NCBI GenBank assembly: GCA_019925095.2
Contig: CM034405.1
Coordinates: forward strand, 9,806,401 to 9,870,400
Origin: Dendrolimus kikuchii
Lineage: Eukaryota > Arthropoda > Insecta > Lepidoptera > Lasiocampidae
Direction: 5' to 3'
DNA length: 64,000 nucleotides
A program made the position numbers and the translations under genes. The notes under the pieces are model-generated. The model saw only the letters and a program-made list of their open reading frames with translations. It ran no database searches and was not told where the DNA came from. Of this stretch, positions 1 to 12,592 are shown piece after piece; the stretch's first letter is position 1; every line of letters starts with the position of its first letter.

Positions 1-102
1 CTTAAAAATTTAATTAAAGATATAAGCAATTTAAATTTTAACCTACTATTTAGATCAAGTTCAAGTAAATAAATAAATAAATACAAGCGACGTAACACTC
101 AC

Positions 103-177
103 CTGAAGAACGTTTTAAACGTTTTCGTTTGAACGAACGTACTGAGCTCATTTTCTTCACTAACGAGCAACGCGCAC
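103..177 (-). CDS. Candidate internal exon, unknown gene
   Basis: Read on the minus strand, a polypyrimidine-like stretch ending TATATTTTGCAG is followed by 75 bases and then a strong donor, CAG|GTGAGTGT. Two of the three frames are open across the block. One gives a basic segment with SFKRKRLKRSS; the other contains SEENELSTFVQTKTFKTFF. If it follows the candidate exon at 27342-27400, the phase picks the basic frame, because one leftover base plus GT makes a glycine codon. I do not recognise the protein. The splice borders are seen directly; that it is transcribed is inference. A chance pair of splice-like sites in AT-rich DNA remains possible. Confidence 0.35.
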
Positions 178-1140
178 CTGCAAAATATATCTAGGTAAAA
201 ACAAATTTACATACACGCCTTTGTTAGTTGACAGAAAAGCCCAGTTAGCTAAGGCTATTTTAAGGTTTTTAAATTGCATAAATTTGAACTTTATTGTTAC
301 AAAGTAGTTTTTACATTTCATGTGCCATCTTTTTTCAATCACCAGATAAGTTATTCATATAAAAATGTATAAAATGGAAAAATAAAAATGTCAAGGGCAT
401 GAATAAAACAGTTGAACAGTTTTACATTTGAATTCACTCAGGTTATAATTTATTCGGCTGGTAAATTTTATCTGACGATTGAAAAATCGGCCCTAAGCTA
501 ATCTAATAATCAGATGATCAATTAGATGATAAATTATAAAGATAGATTAATCTAAATAATCATCTGCACATAATTAATTTGGTTGATGTAATATAAGATC
601 TCGACGCGTTAGTTAAGAACTTATGCCTGATGAGGTAACGGTTGGAAAAGCTTATCTATCTACAATTAGAGAGTAATTTAGATGTAAAATGATTAAAAAT
701 ACGAATATTTAATTCAATACTAATTATTTATTGTTTTGAAGATTAAAAAATATGCCTTAACCAGAGGTGTCCATGGCTTCTCTTACGTACATTTCGAATT
801 ACTCGAAATCTATCCAACGTTAGGGATAAAAGGTGTCCTATGTTCATTTCCCCTATAAAAAGTATAAATTTCCAAATTCGACGTCGACCTGTTCAGTCAA
901 CATTTTTTACTTTAATCCCACCAAATTATACAGAACTTCAATCATAGTTATAGTTATATAAATAGTTATAATTTATGTGTTTATGTAGTTAGAATAACAG
1001 TTAATATTCAGTAATATAAATGTCATATAAACAACAATGATTTTGATATATTTAAAAACAGCTTTTCTAAATATTGTAAATTATTAAAAATTATTCTTAA
1101 ATAATGTTTGCCAGTTAATGGTACACTAGATTTAATTAGA
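178..1140. other. Gene-free AT-rich stretch
   Basis: No supported gene. Bases 490-600 carry many TAAT/ATTA cores, including the palindrome AGATTAATCT, which could be homeodomain-type sites or simply AT-rich background. Bases 820-890 (CCTATGTTCATTTCCCC and ATAAAAAGTATAAA) weakly resemble the repeat seen at 60.2-60.5 kb. Confidence 0.4.
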
Positions 1141-1147
1141 TAGTATC

Positions 1148-1198
1148 GTATGTGTGCGTGTTTGTGTGTGTGTGTATGTGGCGTGTGTATGTAGGTAT
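1148..1198. repeat. GT-rich microsatellite
   Basis: Interrupted (GT)n run with TG, CG and TATG interruptions. A chance open frame reads through it on the other strand as alternating TH residues and is not a gene. Confidence 0.8.
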
Positions 1199-1368
1199 TG
1201 TATATATACACATAAGTGTTTACACCTGATCAGTTTTATGTTTTCTCTGTTTGCACCTGTTTTGAATTGCAATCCAGATTGTTATATTACTAACTTAATC
1301 TTATAATTTCTTTCGCTGTAATTTGTTTTCTGTATCAATATTTTTTTAATGATAAATATATATTTGGT

Positions 1369-1440
1369 GCTACAAATGTTCACAGGCGATGGTAACCATT
1401 TTCCATCAGGTGAACCGGCTGCCAGTCTACTGAAGTTAAG
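1369..1440 (+). repeat. Tail fragment of the SINE-like family A
   Basis: GCTACAAATGTTCACAGGCG, then GATGGTAACCATTTTCCATC, matches the 3' part of the family whose best copy is at 29372-29690. Only the last ~70 bp remains. Confidence 0.65.
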
Positions 1441-3399
1441 ATTTAAAAATACTGGCATTCATATTGATAATTAGTGTTTAAGAAAAATTGTGGTCCAGAG
1501 TTCCGGACCGGGGTAGGTTTCAGGTTCGTGACACAGCAGAGTTGGCCTGCTCAGCTATGCAAGTGAGTCCCTACGCTGGTACGGCCATATACATATTATT
1601 ATAATAATTATACGGCTGTATTTTATGGAAATCTGACAGTTATGTAGGGAACAATTAATGTCTAGCCATGTCAGCTTCGCCTGGTTTTGTAAAAGGAGTA
1701 GGCCCAAGAAATGCTAACTTTATGCCGTGAACAATGATCAGATCAGTGATCTCACAATAAAGAATGCGGAAAACGTGCAAAGTGCAGAATCAAAAATAGC
1801 AAAGAGGACTTTGAGCTCTTCAACGTCAGTATCAATTAAAAACAATATCGCATCACAAATAACGCATTACACTTATTGCCACATCTGCGTGAAACCGCCT
1901 GTAATTGTAACATTATCCCAGGTGACCTTTACGAAAAACCAATAAAACAAATGGTATATGAATTGAAAATATGAATATAAAACAAGACGCTAGGATAGTA
2001 TGAGTGTATTACAAAAACCTTCTTCGAAATGAGATCTGCTGAAAAATTCACTCAGCTTCTTTTACTATCCGCATTCGTTCAGAATTTATAACACCGTAAA
2101 TCGTAAAAGCCAAGGCAAAAAAATTTACAGCCGTGTAGAATCCTGAATTGCTGAGATAAACCGAAGCCACGATAGCTCTCAGGCTTATCTTACTCATAAA
2201 CAACGGATATAATCTAGGTAACGGCTTGCTTTAAGGCGCCTGTGTATATGCATAAATTGAGCAGGCTTGTTAAGACTTGGGATCACTTAACAGTGTGTGA
2301 GAAAAGTCAGCTGGCAGGGAGAGGTCACGCCTTCTAGCCTTTTGAAGCCGATGACAAAAAAGAGCAAAGGTTGGGTTGCCTTTTTATTTCATCTAATAGC
2401 CTGAATAAGAAAATAAGGGATGAAACGACAAGTTTAAAAAACAGGTATGTGAGTTTGTTTACTTAACTAAAAACTAAGAAATAGTTACTATAATTTAAAT
2501 AAGTATCAATATGAAAATTGCGCAATATTAAATTTTATATGAAAAAGTGTACATAGTTTGGTGCGGATTATATATATTTCAAAATTATGGTGACTTGTAA
2601 TTATTTAGTTGTATCATAATTAATATAACATACATTTACAATAAAAAAGAAACCGACAGATAAATAATAAATTGCGTTAAAAATGTCCACAGGATATGTA
2701 AATCATACTTTTTGTGTTCCATCAAAGCTGCAAACAAAATAGGTTATTCACGAAATGCGGTATTCGAAATTCGAAAAAAGCGTCCACCCACACCACTCCC
2801 TCCTTGACACCACCCGCGCCTCCACAAAGATGGATGCCAACGCGGGAAATATCCAACCAACTATTCCAATTTCAAAAGTTTCCTTTTGCTGAAGCAACCG
2901 CACTTGGATACGAGATAACCCTTCTAAATGAACTATAATGACACCAATTAACTCTTTCAATGGTGCGGAATGATTCCTTAAAACTATCACATTTTTACTA
3001 CATTGATTGGCTGATAACACAATAAATTCTAAAATAATTTTCATATGAAAGAGCGGATTCTAAAATATCATAGAATTAATATTTATACGTGTAAAATATC
3101 ATGAGAAAATAATTTGAATAGCTGTATAAATGATAATTACGAAATACGCTATTTGACTCGTTTAAGTTATGAAGTAATGTCTTGCTATTTTCGTATAAAA
3201 TCTAGGAGGCTTCGGTATTTTATAAGTTAATAAAAATGTTTCAATTGATTTGACTGTCCACTATCCTATTAGTGTACCTTATTTTGTATATTTTCCAATA
3301 TAAACAGTAAGACGTTATAAATTAATACAATAAAAGAAAAGTTAACTTAGTTACATTACATTTTATCTACAATCTATCGAGATTATAAATAGAATACTG
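1441..3399. other. Unique DNA, no supported gene
   Basis: Nothing recognisable apart from a slightly GC-richer patch at 2780-2935 with CCACCC-type runs. Open frames on both strands there overlap each other and lack splice or start context, so I do not call a gene. Confidence 0.4.
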
Positions 3400-3545
3400 A
3401 GCCTAGGTCACCGTTTTCTATGGGTATAGTGCCTAGAAGGCTGACTACGTTTCCTCACTGGATTGCCATACTCATCCGTTGTTCGAGCTAGACACAAGCC
3501 CTCTGATCACCTGAAGAGTCGATGAGACGTTTTGATAGCTCTAAT
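3400..3545 (+). repeat. Interspersed repeat family H, copy 1
   Basis: About 145 bp that reappears in reverse orientation at 10640-10800. Shared blocks include AGAAGGCTGA(C/T)TACGTT, CCCTCTG(A/C)TCACC and GAGTCGATGAG(A/T)CGTTTTGAT. No coding potential was recognised and the class of element is unknown. Confidence 0.7.
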
Positions 3546-5090
3546 GACAATGCCAAAAATTAACTAATCTGGTCTCTGTCCCTAAAATGTAATAAGAATT
3601 ACTGCTAATTTAGTTTTTCTGATTTATTTGATTTTTTTCCAATGATTTTGAATTGGCTAAGTATATTTTTCCTTCTATAATTTTTTATTCGGTCACACGT
3701 CTTCTGTCAACCAACATTAATGTCACCTTTCATACAATCCATCAACGTCTCCCATAGCCTACCTTTACTAGATACGTAGTATCCATAGTAGTTTGTGTTT
3801 ACTAGGTTGATTTACTTCTGAGCCTATAAAATAAAGAAATGATATTGGTCAAGAGTTAAAACACACAAATGAAATGTTTTGCTTCCGTAGCTATTTTTGC
3901 GAAACGCGGAACTCTTAAGTATATCTATAAAATGGACATATCAAACTATATGTGTCACTGTTTTCTTGAAAATTATTGAATTTTTTACAGATCAAATTTG
4001 GTAAGAAATTGTGTTTTTTCGCTACATAATAATATAGTGAAATCTTAAAATGACCAAAATTACTGATGACGACATTAAAAATAATTGAGGCATGAAAAAA
4101 TAGGTGTACATAGGCGTATTAGGCGGTTTTTAAAAAACCGTGAACATGAGGCGAGATATTTGTTCCATGTTATGAAAAACGTGAATTGTAAGGTGAGCAA
4201 ATCAACGTGTTGGAGAATTAAAAACACTTTCAAAAATATATTACAATCATAAAGGAACTTTTAAAATTTGAATATTATTAATTTTATGCTTTTTTTTGGA
4301 TTCCGTAGTCAAATGACAAAAATGTGTATATCCATCTCCGCACACGGAAGCCTTACTATACATAGTCTGATACACACTTGGTTGAATTTTATTCTAACCT
4401 TATACTACATTAAAATTCGCGTTTAACTATTTCTTCATTACTTCTTGAATTGTATCTTAATGTTATGCAATAAAGTATATACTATTCCATTTCAACTGAT
4501 GCTAAGTGGTAATGAGAATAAGATGTAGTAAGCTTACCTACCTTTCCTCTTTTCTATTAGTCATAAAATATTAAAGCAAACTTCTACATACATGACATCT
4601 ACACGTACATATCATCAAACATTACTATGCGGCACATTCTGTTTGCACATAAAAAATTCGGTGGACCAATCGCGTCTGTTTGTAGGTCACCGGATAGAAG
4701 CGCCTACGTGTACGCGGCAACACAAATCACACAAATTCCGAACATTTGAGCCCTGGCTATTTGAATGCGTATTGATTCTACCATATGGCACCCGTAGGCT
4801 GCTTATTGCTTCAATAAACCCGTGTAAACATTACCTAACTTCAAACGTCATGTAGAAAATGTTATTAACTGGAATGGAAATGTTGTCAACCCTTTGTTGC
4901 TAAGTTTCAATAGGTTTGGATATTTCCCTATTCTAATTTAGGTATAATACACTTTATTTAAAAGTATAAAATATAACTTGCTGTATAAAATTTTACTCTC
5001 ATCGTGTTTGTCCATACTATATAATGCACATTTAAGGACTTAAGGGTAGATTTTGTTAATTAGTCATGAAATTGGCATATAAATAACATA
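3546..5090. other. Unique DNA with a weak repeat trace
   Basis: No gene supported. GGATTCCGTAGTCAAATGAC near 4300 resembles the end of family G (see 22715-23065 and 63130-63440). Bases 4640-4800 are GC-richer and not obviously repetitive, a possible conserved non-coding block. Confidence 0.35.
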
Positions 5091-5091
5091 T

Positions 5092-5257
5092 TCTATACTA
5101 ATAAACTTAAAGTGTCTGTCTGTGACATTAAAATAAATAAATACCAAAATTTAAAGGACAACGTGCTGAAACGATAGATTGTTATGTAACCGTTGTTGCA
5201 ATTTTATTTTTAAAAAAGATTTCGAATACGTTCCGAAATGGCTGAATGGCTTTCTAG
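5092..5257 (+). mobile_element. Possible Helitron fragment
   Basis: Begins TCTATACTAATAAACTT, the usual 5' terminus of the small Helitrons in this window, and a CTAG occurs at 5254-5257. The GC-rich 3' hairpin of the complete copies is missing and the base after CTAG is C, not T, so this is probably only a 5' piece. Confidence 0.35.
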
Positions 5258-5295
5258 CTAAATTTTAGGAATCGAAACAGCAATTTTATCATAAA

Positions 5296-5540
5296 CTAGG
5301 TTATTCCCACGACTTTGACTTGAAATTCCCGCGGGATTCTCAGGATAAAAAGTAGCGCAGATTTTAACGAAAACCGCATCGAAATCGGCCCAGTAGATTT
5401 TACGTGAATCCCGAACAAACAGACAAAAAATTAAAAAAATTGCATCATGTTCTCCATCGTTTATATTATTGCCTATTCCAGTTGTCTTTTTAAATAGCTA
5501 TACTGTATAGTCACGGCATGTTTATAATTGTATATGGTGT
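5296..5540 (-). mobile_element. Non-autonomous Helitron, 5'-eroded copy
   Basis: On the minus strand the element ends in CTAG (5296-5299) followed by T. Internal blocks GACTTGAAATTCCCGCGGGA, AAAAAGTAGCGCAGATTTTA and ATCGAAATCGGCCCAGTAG are shared with copies at 20.8, 36.3, 41.5 and 54.0 kb. The outermost 5' end, near GGCATGTTTATAATTG, is eroded. It has no coding capacity and would have been mobilised in trans. Confidence 0.75.
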
Positions 5541-5567
5541 ATTTATATATGTTTATTAATGAATGAT

Positions 5568-5795
5568 TTTTTTTTAACACACATTGTATATCCCCAAATT
5601 AAGCAAGTTACGCTTGTGTTATGGGTAATATACAATGGACTACTCTGGGGCCGATCCCAGACACCCAGACCATAGTAAATAACGGAAAAAATACGTTTCC
5701 GAAATTTACTATACCAGGAATCGAACCCGGAGCCTCTGCGTTGCAGTGAGGTAGGCCGGCAAAGGCTTAGCCCGCTCAACCACAGAGGCCGTCCA
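5568..5795 (-). mobile_element. tRNA-derived SINE
   Basis: The minus strand begins with a tRNA-like head. TGGTTGAGCGG fits the Pol III A box and GGGTTCGATTCCTGG fits the B box, about 50 bases downstream. The body is followed by an A-run that appears as T9 at 5568-5577 on the plus strand. The head resembles a tRNA, but the anticodon region is not convincing, so this is a SINE and not a tRNA gene. A fragment of the same body occurs at 39725-39790. No clean target duplication was found. Confidence 0.8.
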
Positions 5796-5871
5796 AATAT
5801 AGTGTAAGTAAGTAACTTCATATCCTATAATATTTATGTATACCACCTTTGACAAATATAATCTGTTTTAT

Positions 5872-6014
5872 TCCTGGCACGGGTTGTCTGGAAGAGAGCG
5901 CTTCTTAGCGATAAGACCGCCGCTCATTGTGCACATTTAGAATATTTTTAAAATGTAAGTTTTTCTGTGTTTTCTGTAATGGTGTACAATAAAGTGTTAT
6001 CTCCCCCCCCCCCC
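5872..6014 (+). repeat. LINE 3' tail (family D) ending in a poly-C run
   Basis: GGTTGTCTGGAAGAGAGCGC, TTAGCGATAAGACCGCC and GTGTACAATAAAGTGTTATC form a tail unit seen about eight times in the window. It contains an AATAAA-like signal, as LINE 3' UTRs do. Other copies end in TATCTATC; here the end is a C13 run at 6002-6014. Confidence 0.7.
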
Positions 6015-6284
6015 TCTCTTTATAACATTATCATAAATTTTTGTGTATTTTGATTTCCACGTAACCCATTGTTCAGAAGATAATATCTATTATGAATATC
6101 TAGTATATTCCAAACCCTGCGCCAACGAAAAATCGGAAACAGTATATGATATAAGATTTTAAGGAAAAGCTATATAAGATTCACATTATTTTGGCATTTA
6201 TTGTGAAATAACAGGCTTGATAAAGTTAGACAAGAAGGTGACCAGTAATATTTCGATAATTAATTTCAAGTATTTTTTTATGGA

Positions 6285-6795
6285 AGTATAGGTTTGCGTT
6301 TGACCACTGTCTCACCTGATGTTGAGTGATGACGCAGTTTAGGTTGGAACAAGTTTACCTAGAAGATACCTATTCACTCGTCACTTGAAGACTTCAAGAT
6401 TGTATTTGTCAGTAAAAACAGACTCCGGCAAATTATTCCACTCTTCGGCAGTGCGCACCAGAAAAGATGAAGCGAAACGCTTGGTTCTGACTGGTGGTGT
6501 TTCCACCATCAATCAGTCAGCTCGTGCAATTCTAAGGAACACTCCCCGGAATGTATCCGATAGAAGACAGTCAGCCCCGCGACTTTACGTCTATGCTCTA
6601 CATTCTGAAGTCGAGCATAAAAAAGACGATCATTGCCGACCAGCTTCCTGGCTCTTTTCTCAATTGATTCCAACGCCTCCATCTGGTCCATGCAGAACCG
6701 AAGTTGTGCTTGGTATAAGTTCAGCAGTTGTTCCGACGTGAAGTACTGTCTCACCTTTGCGAGTACACCTAGATTTTTGCTCGCCACTTGCGCTA
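6285..6795 (-). pseudogene. LINE reverse transcriptase C-terminus, broken
   Basis: The minus strand encodes a segment with the order [20 protein letters not shown], then [15 protein letters not shown], then [20 protein letters not shown]. This is the region after the polymerase domain in jockey/CR1-like LINEs. Compared with that family layout, roughly 15 residues are missing between YQAQLR and MDQMEAL. After a frame change the C-terminal block [20 protein letters not shown] follows, and the 3' end lies near 6290. The catalytic domain is absent. A second fragment of the same family and orientation lies at 8815-9185. It is a dead 5'-truncated copy; family membership is from memory of the motif order. 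Confidence 0.8.
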
Positions 6796-8814
6796 TAAGT
6801 AATATAAGTATAGCCTCGAAATGCTATTCAAAATATTCATAACGTACTTAGAAAATAAATAGACGAAATAAAACACCGCAAACATAGTTAAAACCTCTAA
6901 CGAGGAAGCTTTGACTTTCCTTTGATTCCAGCAGCGTGTTTTTAATTAGAAATGCCGTTTCGCTTGAAAACTTTACGCCCAGTTGAAGCGAAGTATCGTT
7001 GCTCATAGAATACCTGACGGCCATTTGATTGCCCCTCTTTGAAAATGTTCAGAATTGGTCAATGGGGACAAATTAAACCTTCGCTATACGCCAGTGTGGT
7101 TAACCGCATTTAATTAAATACTAAGTTATTGTACTTATGTAGGTTTTTTTTTATTTGGGAGTTCTGATAGCTTAGTGATCTCGTTCTAGTGGTGTGGGTA
7201 CTAATTCTGGTCAAAGAACAAACAGTACATACGTTATTCGGACCTGATGTTAATATTCTTAGGAACTTGCTGACTGTGAAATGAAACATCTTGAGTCTAT
7301 AAATCGAGATTGCCGTTGTCGTAATCGAAAAATAATAATTAAGTGTTTTGTACTATGCTGTCTGTCCTTTCTGGAGCATACAGAAAGAAATAGGTTTCGA
7401 AATACACTACTGGCTTCAAGCTAATTAATTTTAAGTTTTAAAATGTAAAAATAATACACGCTGTCTGATTAGTCAATGCAGTTGTGTTGCTCCTATATTT
7501 TTATGAGCGTTTCCTAATTCGCTTTCTAAGTCTCAAAAAATGTGTTCTCCGTCTTGTGTGTCATCTTTGAATGAGAAGAACAAATCAAGTTGATAGAATT
7601 TAACAAAGAGTTCCAATCAAAATCGGTCTGAACACGACTACTTTCGATTAAATTATTCTTTAAAGTTCCATAGTTAAAAAATAGTCGTGATAAGAACTTC
7701 GCGATTTCTTTTTATTATGAATCTTCTTGCGTTGTTTGCGTGAGAACATGCCCATGTCGTTACTAAGACGGCCACCGACCGCTGGGCTTATGTGATAAGA
7801 ATAAACTAATAAGAAATTTTCGCACCAATTTCTTCTGAGCCTCGGTTAGACCTTATTTTTCTCTGTGAGTGAGTACGGAATTTATGAGAGACCCCAAAGC
7901 AATAAAATACCTTGCGAGAAAATGAAGGAGCAAATCGCAATATATTTGTTTCTTGGTGGTTGGAGGGAAACCATTTTAGCCATCTGCGGGTGGAAATATG
8001 GTTTATGGGATGTGCAACGTTTTATAGGTTACATTTATAACTTTTCACAGAAAGTTGCCACTCAATCGTATGATGACAATATTAATTAAAAATTGACCAC
8101 GCGTGTCAATTCACACAAGTGAAAAAAAAGATTTGTTGATATGGCGAAAGAGCATTGATTTTCGCACATATTATTTATCTTAAAAATTACTTTTTTTATT
8201 ACTACAGGAGACATGCTGACAGTCTTAGTGGTAATGTCTGGTAAAAGTGGTAAGATATTAGTGGAAAGGCAAAAAATCAATAGTAAGATATAGAAACCCG
8301 GTAATTTTCTTAATAGATATTTTATTTTATAAAATTTTAGTTAAACTAGTAGGATAGCGGAACTTAGGCGACGCGACGGAGCGAACGCAACAGAGATTTA
8401 TCGCTTAGATGATGATGAACATTTACAGATACCTCATGTATATACAGTAATGTAGATAATTGTTAATGCATTATCTTTAACGCTACAGCTAAGTCACATT
8501 TGGACACAGTCAGTAACATTAGCTCAGATGTAACAGGGGATTAAGAAAAAGCAATGTATAAATAACTTCACTTAAGGATATCATTGTGGCCATATTTCGC
8601 GGTGAAGTCTGTTATACTGGGCCCGTTTTCGGTGACTCGAGACCAACCTTATATTTATAGCCTGTCCAGTTATAAAACCCAACCCATATTTTCTAGACAG
8701 TCCGCTTATGATAGTTATTATGGTTGCTTCCAGTCTTTAAAACAACACAACTCTGCACTTTACCTTATTGTAGTGAAAGCTTTAGTTATATTCCACTTTT
8801 TTTATTATATTAAA
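6796..8814. other. Unique DNA, no supported gene
   Basis: AT-rich with no recognisable repeat or exon. The small frames at 7865-8089 and 8086-8280 run in opposite directions and end on each other; neither shows protein-like composition. Confidence 0.4.
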
Positions 8815-9185
8815 TAGGTGTGCGTTTGACCACCATCACGTTCAATGCCGGACGATGATGCGGTCGAAGATGGAACACACTTACCTAGATAGTACCTATT
8901 CCCACGAGACTTGAAGATACCCGGATTGTACTTTTCGGGAAATACGAACTGGTAATGCATTCCACAACTGTGCTGTACGTAGAAGGAACGTTGCGGCGAA
9001 ACGTTTAGTTTGCACTGGTAGCGTTTCCACTGTGAAACGATGGCGTAGACCAGAGCGCCTTGTGGTTCGAATATGGAATGGTATAGGGGAATCAGGTCGA
9101 ACAGTTCAACCGCACACTCTCCGAAATGAATCCTATAAAAAACCGATAGACTAGCAACCCGGCGTCGATGCTCTAGGCTTTGTAG
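8815..9185 (-). pseudogene. LINE reverse transcriptase C-terminus, broken
   Basis: Minus-strand reading gives LEHRRRVASLSVFYRIHFGE, then ELFDLIP, and later FPEKYNPGIFKSR, matching the order in the fragment at 6285-6795 but with different residues and decayed joins. The end block (TAGGTGTGCGTTTGACCACC on the plus strand) also corresponds to the end of that fragment. No catalytic residues remain. Confidence 0.75.
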
Positions 9186-10639
9186 ATTTGTATTGACAAG
9201 CTAAGAAATATTTATATACAGAGCTTAGAGATTTTTAGGACTCGGGAACCAACCTACACTAGAGAGGATCCCTTATGGTCCTCGCTCGGCTGTCTGTCTG
9301 TCTCTAAAATATTAGTTGATCTACTTTTTTAGGTGACGTAAAATAAATAAAAAATATAAAATCAACGCTTAGATGATATGATGATAGTAGCCGACGAGTA
9401 TAGGTTTTCAACCGACTGCTAATTTCTTGATCATCAATACCTAATATTACACATGTACGCGCTGTAAAGTTTATAGCTGATTATTTACTTTTACATAGAC
9501 ATAAAATACAAAATAAATAGAAAACTTTAATGGATCTCTCTGCGAGAGGTAGTCAAATCCCGAAAATGGCGAGCATCGATGAATTATTTCTTCTTTAACA
9601 GAACAAGATACTCGGTTACAAAAACGATAGCAATTAAGAAAGACTAACTCTAGCCCGTAACTTCACCCGCATTTATTCATTTTGATCCGTAAGTACAGAC
9701 CTGTTAAATTGTGAAAATCGAATGAAACAAACAATTTTACTCTCGCATTTATATATTAAGCATGGAGTCTGGATATTCAAATCGATAATTCGCCAATTTA
9801 CTTGCAAAAAGAAAATTTTTCAATTTATTAATTGTTTAAAATTAAAAGGCTGTAATTTGGACCGTTTTGTTTGATGTCCCACCACATCGTAACCGTTCAG
9901 GGGTGGGTCCCGGGAGCCTACCAATTACACCCGCCGGGGGTCTGAATAACGAACTGAAATTATTTTCCTTGAGTTCACCTTTTGCTCGAAACCTCCGCTA
10001 ATTGCTTGCTTTCACATGTATGGACATACATAATATGAAATTTCAAGGATTATATACGATAATATGTATAAGAAAACGATTTTAGGTATACGTAGCTAAA
10101 TAGTAAAAATGAAAACAATTTTGGTTAGGCCTACCTGTGTAAATCAAACTTCTTTGCTCGGAGACGATAGATGTTTGAAAGAAAAGTGCCTGGTGTGGTA
10201 AAATTACAAAAGACAAAAATTACGTATGACCGGCCCTTCATACATATAACTGAGAGATGAAAAAACATCATTGTACATATAAAAATGAGGTCGCGTAACT
10301 TGCTCGGCACTGGCACATTAGACGTCATTTTTGTTTTTTTTTATATTCGTTTGTCCTCTTCTGTCTATCTTGTAATCGTGCAAAATTAAGTTTGTTAATT
10401 TTTTTTATATCCTTAATAATCTCTTTCAAACACCTACAAAGACTAAACCGCTGCCGATCATCAATATTCTACTGTTCATCAGTGTTTGGGGTAGGGTTAG
10501 AGAAGTATTGAATATGATAATGATGTTTCAATCTGTTTTATAGGGAGAGATATTATGGGTTTCTAAATTCGAAAAAATGTGTGTAACACTAAGTTTTAGG
10601 TAACAATATGGAATATAAAAAATGTAGAACTAAAATTAT
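9186..10639. other. Unique DNA, no supported gene
   Basis: Nothing gene-like. Bases 9890-9945 are locally GC-rich (GGGTGGGTCCCGGGAGCC) but have no splice or start context. Confidence 0.35.
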
Positions 10640-10800
10640 ATTTTCATAGCTATCAAAACGACTCATCGACTCTACGGGTGAGCAGAGGGCTGGTTAGTGC
10701 CTACCTCAGGAAACGGCTTAGTATACCAATCCTATAAGGCAACGTAATCAGCCTTCTGAGCACCGTACCCATCGACGATGGTGACCTAGAAGAAGTATTC
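10640..10800 (-). repeat. Interspersed repeat family H, copy 2
   Basis: Reverse complement of the unit at 3400-3545. It shares ATGGGTA(C/T)GGTGCTCAGAAGG-type and GAGTCGATGAGTCGTTTTGA blocks with that copy. Confidence 0.7.
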
Positions 10801-11979
10801 TACTTATAGTCTTAAGTGATTATAGATAGAATGCAATATAATTAAGTTTTATTTATAGTATTAGTTTATAATATTTTAATTTAATTGTAATACTAATAAG
10901 CATATATAATTTCTTTTGCGTATGTGCAGTTCACACGCAGGAGAAGTGAAACTGGATATCTACCACAGATAATTCTTCTCTAACTTTTATTAATATAAAT
11001 ATAATTCTTTTAGCCCACATCCGTCAACATATTCATATACATAACATATTCAAAATAAATTTCTTAAGTCTCACGTTCAATTTTTCACTGTTTTAGTCTA
11101 AAAAATATTATTATCAGTTTTATTTCGGTCCAAATTGGACCTATGTTTAGTCATCGGTCTTATTGACTATCCTCTAATCTGTGCTGCACAATGTAAAACT
11201 GGTATCTCATTTTCTCGCAGGGTTAGTCCTATAGATTTATGTGCTTGTCTCTTTTAGTGATGCTTTTTCGATCATCGAGTTTCAAATAACGACGATGCTA
11301 AAAAAGTTCACTTCGAAAATAATTTTAATAAAAATTGTCTTCAGCAAGGTACGTATGGTACTTTCTGATATATATTAAGTATTTTAGGCTACACGTCAAA
11401 TGGCAAAAACACTAAACGTTCATAGTAACTACAGAACTCTACACTGCTTGTAAGATGATAGTCACTTAGCTGGTTTTTATCAACTGTTACTAGTTATTTT
11501 CTATTTCTCTTTGTTTATTACTATAGTCTATTTCATTATTTTTCTTTCAACGAGCAAATTATGAATAATAATAGCCCGGCTGATAAATTTTCTTGATTAG
11601 GTACTAAATCCTCAGAATAAAGCATGGACTACATTGAGATTTCTTATATATCACATTTATTAAAAATACAATAAACCTAATTAAAATTCACAATAGATTT
11701 AAATATTCTTGGGATTAAAATAACGTTTTATTCTTTGAAATGTGTGTAGTCTGAGATTAGACTTTTAAATTATTCTAGTTTTAAATCTTAATTTGGAGCA
11801 CTCGATTTCTTATTTTTTCTTCCCCACTTCGCGTATCTCCCCCACATCCATTATGTTGTGGCCATCTGCACACATGTCTCATCACGACAAGCTATCATTT
11901 CTTGGGCCTACGCTTTTTGTCAGGACATGACTTAGACGACCAGCCTAGATCTTTGTACCAAACGTAATTTGATTTGGTT

Positions 11980-12108
11980 TGATTCAGATTGCCTAGAAAA
12001 TATCGCTGTAATCGATAAGGCCGCCTTTTGTTTTGGCGTGAAAGTTTTTGTAACTATGCATTTTATTTATTTTGGTGAACAACAAAGTATTATCTATATA
12101 TGTTATAT
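11980..12108 (+). repeat. LINE 3' tail (family D)
   Basis: GATTGCCTAGAAAATATCGC, CGATAAGGCCGCCTTTTG and GGTGAACAACAAAGTATTAT, ending TCTATATAT. Diverged copy of the tail at 5872-6014. Confidence 0.65.
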
Positions 12109-12550
12109 TTTAACCTTGCAGGTTTCTGTACATCGTGGTCGCACAAATGTCAGTACTCTTACAGGCAAGAGTAAGGACGTTTAACTATGCCCTAGTTTAA
12201 TTAAATTAGTTTCAGTTATAAATATTTTAAAAAATCATTCGCGTTGGAACTTTATGCATTTTAAAATCGTATAATCCAAAACGTAGCTCGAATGCCATGA
12301 TATTTTTTGTATGAGAGAAATGATATCTTAGCAATTTATTTGTAGTTCATTTATATTGATTTTATTCGGGACTGTGTGAAATTAAATTCCAATTTGTATT
12401 GAGTAGATATATTCTTATTAGATATCATCAAAAAAGTCCAGTAATTTATGTCAATGAATTCCCACTAATGCTATGTAAAGGACTTTTTCTGAAAACTTGT
12501 TTACTGTATCGTTCTATGTTCAAAATCAGGTTCCGTATAGGCGACAAATG

Positions 12551-12592
12551 TCGTCGTCGTCGTCGTCCCCGTCCCCCCCCCCCGCCCTCCTT
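12551..12592. repeat. GTC triplet and poly-C simple repeat
   Basis: Six GTC triplets run into CCCGTCCCCCCCCCCCG. It creates an Arg/Pro-rich stretch in a chance frame. Confidence 0.85.

Noticed and set aside
2714..3044. Overlapping frames on both strands with a proline-rich start
   Set aside because: Both strands are open over the same bases, with no acceptor, donor or conserved motif; likely composition.
5700..5795. Possible tRNA gene
   Set aside because: A and B boxes are present but no full cloverleaf with a convincing anticodon stem; an A-tail and a fragment elsewhere make it a SINE.
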